Shown here piece after piece: positions 6,118 through 12,469 of a stretch of DNA of 14,534 bases; position 1 is the stretch's first letter; every line of letters begins with the position of its first letter. The translations under genes were made by a program, and so were the position numbers. The notes beneath the pieces were generated by a model. It saw only the letters and a list, made by a program, of their open reading frames with translations, did no database searches and was not told the origin of the DNA. This DNA comes from Actinobacteria bacterium 21-64-8 (GTDB lineage Bacteria; Actinomycetota; Acidimicrobiia; Acidimicrobiales; RAAP-2), in the NCBI GenBank assembly GCA_002255315.1, contig NCBD01000007.1:1-14534 (forward strand). Reading direction: 5' to 3'.

Positions 6118-7095
6118 ATGCGACTTTTAATTGCGGGAGGAACGTCCTTCGTGGGCCGGGCAATCGCCCACGCCGCCTTTAACCGCGGTCACGACGTCAC
6201 GGTGATTAATCGTGGACTGACCCCAAATGATCTCCCCGTCGGCGTCACGCGACTCGTCGGTGATCGTCGCGGCGACCTCTCGGCTCTGCGCAATCTTCAT
6301 TTCGACGCCACCATCGACACCATTGCGTATCGACCGAGCGACGTCTACGCACTCGCGAGCGCGCTCGAGGGACGCGGTGGGCATCACGTGCAAATCTCGT
6401 CGGTCTCGGCCTACGCCGAGCCCGATTCGGACGGCCTCACCGAAGACCGAGGGATCTTAAAGAGTGCCGACGGCATCGACCTTGAGGGGCCGATCGATGG
6501 CCGCACGTACGGACCCCTCAAGGCCGCCTGTGAACGGGCCGCGCTCGAAGTATTTGATGAACGGCGCACGTTCATTCGTCCCACGTTCGTCATTGGAGCC
6601 TACGACGCAACACTTCGCTTTCCCTACTGGGTGGCCCGCCTTCGTCGCGGTGGCGACGTCGCGGTACCGGGACCATCGACGAACGCCCTGCAGTACATCG
6701 ACGCGCGAGACTTAGCCGACTTCACCCTCGAGTGCGTCGAGCATACTCATCTCGGCGCCGTGCACGTCGCGGCTCCTCCAACCCCCGCACGCTACGTCGA
6801 AGTCATTCAAGCAGTGGCCCGACACGTCGCGCCACCTGGCACCCGAGTCATCGAAGTTGATCCGGTCGCCGTCGTCGACGCGAACTTGCGTGAACGCTTT
6901 CCGCTCTGGAGTGGTGAAAAAAGCGAGACGCTGCTGGCGGTCAATCCCGCCAAGGCACTCGCGCTCGGGCTACACCTGCGGCCACTCCACGAGAGCGTCG
7001 ACGAGGTCGTGGCGTGGTGGGCCGCTCGAGAGTGGCCCAAGCACTGGCTCGGTGCAGACGACGAACGATCCCTTCTCGCCACCGTGAGCCTGTAA
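6118..7095 (+). CDS. NAD(P)-dependent epimerase/dehydratase, extended/atypical SDR
   Basis: 325 residues from ATG 6118. The N-terminal Rossmann fold starts at once with 'LLIAGGTSFVGRAIA' (3-17), a glycine motif of the GGTxFxG type. 'INRG' (30-33) follows strand 2 and its Arg often favours NADP. The catalytic region shows Ser94/Ser95 ('ISSVSAY') and Tyr131-x3-Lys135 ('TYGPLK'), the SDR YxxxK pair. 'RPTFVIGAYD' (154-163) and 'LQYIDARDLADF' (191-202) are typical of extended SDRs. The C-terminus with 'VVAWWAAREW' resembles atypical SDRs such as the CSP41/reductase-like group. It would oxidise, reduce or epimerise a nucleotide-sugar or small alcohol/ketone; the exact substrate cannot be read. It begins 24 bases after the kinase stop, so it probably belongs to the same operon. 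Confidence 0.85.
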   Translation: MRLLIAGGTSFVGRAIAHAAFNRGHDVTVINRGLTPNDLPVGVTRLVGDRRGDLSALRNLHFDATIDTIAYRPSDVYALASALEGRGGHHVQISSVSAYAEPDSDGLTEDRGILKSADGIDLEGPIDGRTYGPLKAACERAALEVFDERRTFIRPTFVIGAYDATLRFPYWVARLRRGGDVAVPGPSTNALQYIDARDLADFTLECVEHTHLGAVHVAAPPTPARYVEVIQAVARHVAPPGTRVIEVDPVAVVDANLRERFPLWSGEKSETLLAVNPAKALALGLHLRPLHESVDEVVAWWAAREWPKHWLGADDERSLLATVSL

Positions 7096-7125
7096 GAGAC
7101 GGGTTCGGCGAGACAGAAGGTAGGT

Positions 7126-7629
7126 ATGGCCCCGTCGAGGGACGACCGCTTCAACGATTTAGTGCGCCAACTCAGCCCCGCGATTGGGGGCTATCTCGGG
7201 CGACGTCTCTATCCCCTCACTCGAGCCGATCTCGACGACCTCGTCGAGGAGACTTTGACGATTCTTTGGCGACGTCTGGACGATGTGCCGGTCGACGCGG
7301 CGCTGCCCTGGGCCCTCGGTGTTGCACGCAACGTCCTACGTAACGCACACCGGGCTCATCATCGGCGCCACCACTACGAGGGCGAACTTCGCACGCGCGG
7401 CGCCGAAGCGTCCGCTGAGGAACACGTCATCGCCGACGAGGGAGTTCGCGACGCGCTAGCTCGACTGAGTGACGATGACCGAGAGATTCTCCTGCTGCAC
7501 GCTTGGGATGGTCTCAACGCCGACGCGTTGGGACGAACACTGCTCATTTCCCCAAACGCCGCCGCGGTACGGCTCAGTCGCGCCCAAGCGAAGTTCAAAG
7601 AGCTCTTCAACGAAGTGGTCGTGCCATGA
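7126..7629 (+). CDS. ECF-type RNA polymerase sigma factor
   Basis: 167 residues from ATG 7126, with AGAAGG (7115-7120) five bases upstream. Sigma region 2 spans about 8-78, including 'DLDDLVEETLTILWRRLDD' (35-53) and 'LPWALGVARNVLRNAHR' (60-76). Sigma region 4 spans about 106-155, with 'LARLSDDDREILLLHAWDGL' and a helix-turn-helix at about 131-152 ('NADALGRTLLISPNAAAVRL'). The order and short length are those of extracytoplasmic-function sigma factors, which direct RNA polymerase to a small regulon in response to an envelope or environmental cue. The downstream gene encodes a single-pass membrane protein and is the natural candidate for a partner or anti-sigma factor. The SDR gene ends 30 bases upstream, so read-through from the metabolic cluster is possible. 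Confidence 0.88.
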   Translation: MAPSRDDRFNDLVRQLSPAIGGYLGRRLYPLTRADLDDLVEETLTILWRRLDDVPVDAALPWALGVARNVLRNAHRAHHRRHHYEGELRTRGAEASAEEHVIADEGVRDALARLSDDDREILLLHAWDGLNADALGRTLLISPNAAAVRLSRAQAKFKELFNEVVVP

Positions 7630-7685
7630 AAGTACGAGGCACCTCGCGACAGGTACAAAGTGAGAGCAGAGAGGGGATCGCGTGA
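7626..7685 (+). CDS. Possible 19-codon bridging leader ORF between sigma factor and membrane protein
   Basis: ATG at 7626 overlaps the sigma stop (ATGA). The frame runs 19 codons (MKVRGTSRQVQSESREGIA) to a TGA at 7683-7685, which itself overlaps the GTG start of the next gene (GTGA). The double overlap would let ribosomes pass from the sigma gene to the membrane-protein gene. The peptide is basic and polar with no recognisable domain. It may equally be a chance reading frame, since the downstream gene has its own GAGGGG ribosome site within it. Confidence 0.25.
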   Translation: MKVRGTSRQVQSESREGIA

Positions 7686-8872
7686 GTGACGTCATCGCAC
7701 GGCTACGGGCGGCCGACCCCTTCGTCGAGCAACCTTACGAACACCCCCACCTCGACAGTGTGATTACCAAGATCACGCGAACGCCGCCGGTGGCGACGTC
7801 GGTGTGGCGGCGTTTTCAACTTCGCCTTGGCGCCGCCGTGACCGGTACGACGCTCGTCACCGTGGGCGCCATCGCCGCGCTGCAGGGTGCGGGCTCTTCG
7901 CTGCCGGTGCTGAACTTTGCGGCGCCCGCCTCGACATCCAGTCACTACAGCGCGGCCCAAACAGTGCCCGCCGCCGCCACGGGTGCAACCACTCAGTTCA
8001 CTCGGACGAACGTGTCGTATCACGTGCGCGCGGGTGTGGGTCTCTCCGCCGCTTCGTCGGCGGCACCGGCCTACGAACTTATCCATCCCGCCCGCCCCGC
8101 GACGTTGACCTCACGTCTCGCGAAGGTCTTCGGTCTCTCGGGGACGCCAACCGTTGTAGAGCTCGACGCCTGGCGGGTGCGAGGGGGCCGAGCCACCTTG
8201 ACCTACACCAACACGCCACTCGCCTCGTGGACCTTTACTCGTACGCCCCAAGCCAGCGACTTTACGACGTGGCGCCAAGGGCCCTTGATTGATGATCCCT
8301 TACTCGCCCGGGCCTTGAACACGGCTCTCCATTTTCACGACCAACTTGGAACGCCCACCATCTCACGCGCGACCGCGCACGCCACGGTGAACGCAGTACC
8401 GATGACCTACACGGTGACGTACGTCCACTTTCCGGTACTGGTCGAAGGTTTCCGCACGAATCTCTCCGTGAACTTCATCTTCTCACCCACGGGGGTCTTA
8501 CTCAGCGCCAGCGGACCAGCGCTGTTGCTATCGGCGCCGTACACGTACCCCGTGTTCAGTCCCCGAGACGGTGTGCAACTGCTCAACCGCCACCAGCTCG
8601 CACCCCTACCACTCGCGTCGTCTCAGGCGCTCGGCGCGGTACGCGCCCCCACCCAGATGCACTCGGCGCGTGACGTGACGCTCACGCGCGCAACCATCGC
8701 GCTGAACGTGTTCCAACTGCGCGACGGTGCCTCGTGGCTCGTGCCCGTCTATAACTACACCGGTACGACACACGGCCGGCGAACGACCATCTCGCTGCTC
8801 GCACCCAAACTGAACTTTCTCACCAACACCTCGACGGCCGCGCCAGTCCTCAGCGACACGACGCGACCGTGA
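7682..8872 (+). CDS. Single-pass membrane protein paired with the ECF sigma factor (possible anti-sigma/sensor)
   Basis: 396 residues from GTG 7682, with GAGGGG (7671-7676) five bases upstream. The N-terminal ~45 residues are polar and cytoplasmic ('MSDVIARLRAADPF...'). One hydrophobic segment at about 49-70 follows Arg43/Arg44/Arg48, and the remaining ~320 residues are extracytoplasmic and Thr/Ala/Pro-rich with many short beta-like stretches. A conserved-looking end reads 'GASWLVPVYNYTG'. The cytoplasmic part lacks the His-x3-Cys-x2-Cys zinc motif of classical anti-sigma factors, and no peptidase or kinase motif is visible. Its position next to the sigma gene suggests a regulator or a target of that sigma factor, which is inference. 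I do not recognise the outer domain. It ends seven bases from the stop of the convergent ABC-F gene, leaving no room for a separate terminator. Confidence 0.75.
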   Translation: MSDVIARLRAADPFVEQPYEHPHLDSVITKITRTPPVATSVWRRFQLRLGAAVTGTTLVTVGAIAALQGAGSSLPVLNFAAPASTSSHYSAAQTVPAAATGATTQFTRTNVSYHVRAGVGLSAASSAAPAYELIHPARPATLTSRLAKVFGLSGTPTVVELDAWRVRGGRATLTYTNTPLASWTFTRTPQASDFTTWRQGPLIDDPLLARALNTALHFHDQLGTPTISRATAHATVNAVPMTYTVTYVHFPVLVEGFRTNLSVNFIFSPTGVLLSASGPALLLSAPYTYPVFSPRDGVQLLNRHQLAPLPLASSQALGAVRAPTQMHSARDVTLTRATIALNVFQLRDGASWLVPVYNYTGTTHGRRTTISLLAPKLNFLTNTSTAAPVLSDTTRP

Positions 8873-8879
8873 GTAACCC

Positions 8880-10478
8880 CTAGCGCTGTTCGATCAAGTC
8901 CATGTACTCTTCGTCCCAGAGGTCGAAGTACTCTTCGGGCAATAGGACGGCGTGGGTGGGTTCGAGCGCTTCGACGAATCCTCGTTCGTGACTCACGGCA
9001 ACGACGGTGCCTTTCCACTGTCGCATCATCTCACCGAGAGCCTCCACGCTCGCGGGGTCCAAGTTGTTGGTTGGTTCGTCGAGGAGCAAAAGGTTCGCAT
9101 TCGACGACGCGAGAATCGCGAGTGCTAACTTGGCGCGTTCACCACCGGACAAGGTGGACGGCATTTGGTGGGCGGCGTCACCCTTCAGACCAAAGGCGCC
9201 GAGCATCGAGCGACGCTGAACTTCCGTGACGACGGTCGAGCCGTCCAAGTTCCCGAGCACGGTCTTTGCGAAGTCCAACTGCTCATTCTCCTGGGCGAAG
9301 TAGCCCACGGTGACGTTGGCGCCAAAGCGTACTGAACCCACGTCGGGCACTTGCGTACCGGCCAAACAACGCAGCAGCGACGACTTACCCGCACCATTTC
9401 GCCCCACGATCACGATCCGGTCGCCGCGGCGCGTAATGAAGTTGGCGTCGCGCAGCACTTCTTGGGTGCCGTAGCGCACGGCGAGATGCTCGACGGTCAT
9501 CGGTACGTCGCCACTGCGCGGGGGCTCGGGCAGGCGAAAGGAGACTTTGCGCTCTTTGCGCGTGACCTCAATGCGGTTGTCCTCAAGTTTCTCCACTCTT
9601 CGGTCGAGGACCTTCGCGAGGCGCGCGCGCTTGGCCGTTTGACCTCGCATCGAGTCGGCCAACTTCGAAAGCTGGTCGATCTTGGCGTCCTGGGTCGCGG
9701 CCACCTTCTCCTCGCTCAGACGTCGCTCTTCTTCGAGTTGGAGAAACTTGGAGTAGTTGCCCTTGTACTCACGTAACTGGCCGTCGCGCAGCGCCAGCAC
9801 GCGATCGATCGCCTTATCGAGCAGGGGTAGGTCGTGGCTGATCACGAGCACCGTGCCGCGGAAGCGTTCGAGTTCGTCGAACAGCCATCGTTTGGCCGCC
9901 TTGTCGAGGTGGTTCGTGGGTTCGTCGAGCACCATGGTTTCGGGCTGCTCGTAGAGCACCCGCATGAGATCAACGCGTCGACGTTGCCCGCCCGACAGCG
10001 AGCTCAGGTCTTCGAGTAGGAGTTCCTCCTCGAGGCCGAGACCGTCCGCGAGGCGCGCGACTTCAGACTCCGCTTCGTACCCACCGCGCTCGCGAAACTC
10101 TTCTTCAAGCGAGGTGAAGCGTTCAATCGTCGCCTCGGTGGGGTCGGCCGCCAGGGCGTGGCGGGCGTGTTGCATCTCCGCGTCGAGCGAGTCGAGTCCG
10201 CGCGCCGACAGCACGTGACTCAGCCCAATCGGCTCGACGCCCAGCCCACCTGGCACGGGCTCTTGGGGCAAGTGGCTCAGTGTCCCCTGGTGACTCACGG
10301 AGCCACCGAGACGCAGGTGCTCGGGGTGCGCGCCGAGCAGCACCGACAACAGCGTGGACTTACCGGCGCCGTTGCGTCCAACGAGACCAACCTTTTCGCC
10401 GTTGCCAATGGTGAACGAGACGGGTTCGAGCAGGCGTCGGCCACCAATCTCGATCCCCAACTCTCGGACAATAATCAT
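8880..10478 (-). CDS. ABC-F family ATPase (ribosome-associated, EttA/Uup/YdiF type)
   Basis: 532 residues with two ABC ATPase domains and no membrane segments. Domain 1 has Walker A 'GRNGAGKST' (34-42), signature 'LSGGQ' (162-166 region) and Walker B 'MVLDEPTNHLD' (182-192). Domain 2 has Walker A 'GRNGAGKSS' (359-367), 'LSGGE' (443-447) and 'LLLDEPTNNLD' (464-474). A charged helical linker at about 240-315 lies where ABC-F proteins have the P-site tRNA interaction motif. ABC-F proteins bind the ribosomal E site and influence translation, and some protect against ribosome-targeting antibiotics. The sequence does not say which role applies. The short tail after 510 is acidic ('EEYFDLWDEEYMDLIEQR'). 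The ATG directly abuts the TAA of the upstream CoA-transferase gene (TAAATG), pointing to coupled translation in one operon. Confidence 0.92.
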   Translation of the reverse strand: MIIVRELGIEIGGRRLLEPVSFTIGNGEKVGLVGRNGAGKSTLLSVLLGAHPEHLRLGGSVSHQGTLSHLPQEPVPGGLGVEPIGLSHVLSARGLDSLDAEMQHARHALAADPTEATIERFTSLEEEFRERGGYEAESEVARLADGLGLEEELLLEDLSSLSGGQRRRVDLMRVLYEQPETMVLDEPTNHLDKAAKRWLFDELERFRGTVLVISHDLPLLDKAIDRVLALRDGQLREYKGNYSKFLQLEEERRLSEEKVAATQDAKIDQLSKLADSMRGQTAKRARLAKVLDRRVEKLEDNRIEVTRKERKVSFRLPEPPRSGDVPMTVEHLAVRYGTQEVLRDANFITRRGDRIVIVGRNGAGKSSLLRCLAGTQVPDVGSVRFGANVTVGYFAQENEQLDFAKTVLGNLDGSTVVTEVQRRSMLGAFGLKGDAAHQMPSTLSGGERAKLALAILASSNANLLLLDEPTNNLDPASVEALGEMMRQWKGTVVAVSHERGFVEALEPTHAVLLPEEYFDLWDEEYMDLIEQR

Positions 10479-11777
10479 TTAACGACCTAAGCACGAGGCG
10501 GCGCGGGTGAGCTCGTCGCGAAACTGCGGGTGGGCAATGGCCACGAGCGCCGTGGCGCGCTCTTTCACGCTGAGGCCCCGAAGGTCGGCGGCTCCGTATT
10601 CAGTAATGATGACGCCGGCCAAATGACGAGGTGAGGTGGCCACGGCGTCGGGGGCCATATTGACCACGATGCGACTCTTCAGTTCACCGTTCACGCGGGC
10701 CGTCGACTGCAGGCAGATGAGTGAGGTGTGTTCGAGCGACAAGCTCGTGCCCTCGACGAAATCCATGTGTCCGCCCACGCCCGAGTATTGACGAGCGCCG
10801 AGGGTGTCAGCGACAATTTGGCCCAGCAGGTCAATCTCGAGGGCCGAGTTGATGGACACCATCTTGGAATTCTGGGCGATCACGTGGGGATCATTGGTAT
10901 AGAACACGGGCGCGACCCCGATTGCGGGATTGTTGTCGATGAAGTCGTACATCGCCTGAGTGCCCGCGGCAAAGGTAATCACCGAAACCCCTCGGTGAAT
11001 GGCCTTGCGGGCGTTGGTCACCTTGCCCGCGGCCATGAGTTGGTAGAGGCCGTCCGAGAACATCTCCGAGTGCACGCCGTAATCGCCGCCGTTACCGGCC
11101 ACCAGCGCCTGGGCGACCAGATTGGGAACGGCTCCAATCCCCGTTTGCAGCGTGGTCCCGTCCTTGACGAACGTGGCCGCGTGTTCGGCGATGAGGGCGT
11201 CCTCGGGCGAGCCGGGATCGTTGGGAAAGATGGTGGGGTGTTCGTCGGTGTAGACGACCACGTCCACGTCGCGCAGATCAAGAAAGTTCTCGTGGCCCTC
11301 GAGGGCGAGCGTGCGCGGGTAGTGCGGCGAGCACTCCACGATCAAGAGTCGATCGGGATCACGCCCCGCGCGCAGGTGTTCGTCGAGATGGGCTCCGTTG
11401 TAGAGCGAGAGACTCACGCGACCGTGTTCATCCGGCATCGAGGCGGGGGTAATCATGACTCGCGGCGCGAGGTGTTGAATCAACAGTCCGTAGTGACGAA
11501 AATAGGACGGGATGAACGCTACGTCGCCACCGCGCGCGACGTAAGTGCGCTCGGCCCCCCCGTAGAAACTCGATCGCAGGTGCACGTTGGGGTGCGTAAA
11601 GAGTGCGTAGTCGCCCAGGAGCAGCCCGCCACTCAAGGTCAAGTTCTCCCAGTCCGTGCGCGCCGACAGCGCGCGCAGCATCGCCGTCGGGGTTCCGGTG
11701 ATCAGACCAAGTCCAATGGCGTCGTGGGGTCGTACGAGCGCGGCGGCCTCGTCGGGTGACATTTCTCGTGTGGGCAT
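10479..11777 (-). CDS. Acetyl-CoA hydrolase/CoA-transferase family (4-hydroxybutyrate CoA-transferase-like)
   Basis: 432 residues from ATG 11777. Typical family stretches are 'LQTGIGAVPNLVAQAL' (210-225), 'GVHSEMFSDG' (234-243, Glu238 as the expected CoA-thioester-forming glutamate), 'INSALEIDLLGQIVAD' (309-324), 'SGVGGHMDFVEG' (332-343) and the C-terminal 'ITEYGAADLRGLSVKERA' (391-408) with 'IAHPQFR' (414-420). These enzymes move CoA between short acyl or hydroxyacyl groups and acetate, or hydrolyse acetyl-CoA, in the cytoplasm. The exact acyl group is not readable. A longer in-frame extension to 11996 is rejected: it is Arg-rich, lies opposite the DsbA-like gene, and family homology begins at 'MSPDEAAALV'. 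The gene is divergent from the DsbA-like gene across 44 bases and is followed without a gap by the ABC-F gene. Confidence 0.9.
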   Translation of the reverse strand: MPTREMSPDEAAALVRPHDAIGLGLITGTPTAMLRALSARTDWENLTLSGGLLLGDYALFTHPNVHLRSSFYGGAERTYVARGGDVAFIPSYFRHYGLLIQHLAPRVMITPASMPDEHGRVSLSLYNGAHLDEHLRAGRDPDRLLIVECSPHYPRTLALEGHENFLDLRDVDVVVYTDEHPTIFPNDPGSPEDALIAEHAATFVKDGTTLQTGIGAVPNLVAQALVAGNGGDYGVHSEMFSDGLYQLMAAGKVTNARKAIHRGVSVITFAAGTQAMYDFIDNNPAIGVAPVFYTNDPHVIAQNSKMVSINSALEIDLLGQIVADTLGARQYSGVGGHMDFVEGTSLSLEHTSLICLQSTARVNGELKSRIVVNMAPDAVATSPRHLAGVIITEYGAADLRGLSVKERATALVAIAHPQFRDELTRAASCLGR

Positions 11778-11783
11778 CGCACT

Positions 11784-11812
11784 ATTCTGCCCCAGCCGTC
11801 GACCTATGGCAC
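11784..11812 (-). promoter_or_regulatory. Candidate promoter for the CoA-transferase/ABC-F operon within a divergent region
   Basis: Reading the - strand, GTGCCA (11807-11812, four matches to TTGACA) and CAGAAT (11784-11789, four matches to TATAAT) are 17 bases apart. CAGAAT ends six bases before the ATG at 11777, which suggests a leaderless transcript. The whole intergenic space is 44 bases (11778-11821) and must also contain the promoter of the + strand DsbA-like gene, for which I see no clear -10. Confidence 0.35.
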
Positions 11813-11821
11813 GATTAGTCA

Positions 11822-12469
11822 ATGGCCGACACCCTTTTCGTTGATCTCTGGAGTGACGTGATCTGTCCCTTTTGTGGACTCGGGCGCGCGCAACTGGCCC
11901 GGGCCATCGACGCCTTCGCGCACGGCGACGAGGTGGCCGTGCGGCTACACGCTTTCGAGCTCGATCCTCGGCCCCACGCCGCGAGCGACGTCTCACTCGA
12001 AGAACTCATCGCGGCCAAATACGGACGAAGCGTCGAAGAGATTCGAGCCCATCACCGCAACCTCGAAGCCCAGGCCGCGAGCTTTGGTCTCGAGTGGAAC
12101 TTCGACATCGCGAAACCGGCCAACACCTTTGACGCTCATCGCCTCATCGCCCTGGCGAAAACACAGGGCCTCGAGGACCAGATGAGCAGCCGGCTCTATC
12201 GCGCGTACTTCGCCGACGGTCTGTTAATCAGCGATCGAGAAGTTCTCTCGGTGCTCGCCGACGAAGTGGGCATGAGCGGTGCCCCAGTGTTGTGGACCAG
12301 CGACGCTTTCAACGACGACGTACGCCACGACGAGGCGCGCGCGAATGAATTGGGGTTTTCGGGCGTGCCCGCCTTCGTCATCGACGAAAAATTCTTGGTC
12401 TCGGGCGCCCAGGGCGTCGAGACATTTCTCAGCGTGCTCGAGCGCGCGTGGGCACGCCGCGACGCCTAA
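11822..12469 (+). CDS. DsbA-family oxidoreductase, FrnE-like, cytoplasmic
   Basis: 215 residues, typical of FrnE/DsbA-like proteins. A thioredoxin fold begins at once with 'LFVDLWSDVICPFCGLG' and active-site Cys15-Pro-Phe-Cys18. A helical insertion spans about 55-170. The cis-proline element is 'GFSGVPAFVIDEKFLVSGAQ' (178-197, Val182-Pro183), followed by a C-terminal helix. There is no signal peptide, so it acts in the cytoplasm, probably in disulfide exchange or as a glutathione/mycothiol-independent redox protein. The true partner is unknown. It starts at ATG 11822, 44 bases from the divergent CoA-transferase gene. No Shine-Dalgarno is obvious, and the mRNA may be leaderless. Its TAA overlaps the convergent gyrA stop codon (12466-12469). 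Confidence 0.88.
   Translation: MADTLFVDLWSDVICPFCGLGRAQLARAIDAFAHGDEVAVRLHAFELDPRPHAASDVSLEELIAAKYGRSVEEIRAHHRNLEAQAASFGLEWNFDIAKPANTFDAHRLIALAKTQGLEDQMSSRLYRAYFADGLLISDREVLSVLADEVGMSGAPVLWTSDAFNDDVRHDEARANELGFSGVPAFVIDEKFLVSGAQGVETFLSVLERAWARRDA

Noticed and set aside
10728..11759. Long open frame (343 codons) on the + strand opposite the CoA-transferase.
   Set aside because: It is antisense to a well-supported gene, shows no recognisable domain, and long shadow frames are common at this GC content.
11778..11996. In-frame N-terminal extension of the CoA-transferase (73 more residues).
   Set aside because: The extension is an Arg-rich antisense shadow of the DsbA-like gene. Family similarity starts just after ATG 11777.
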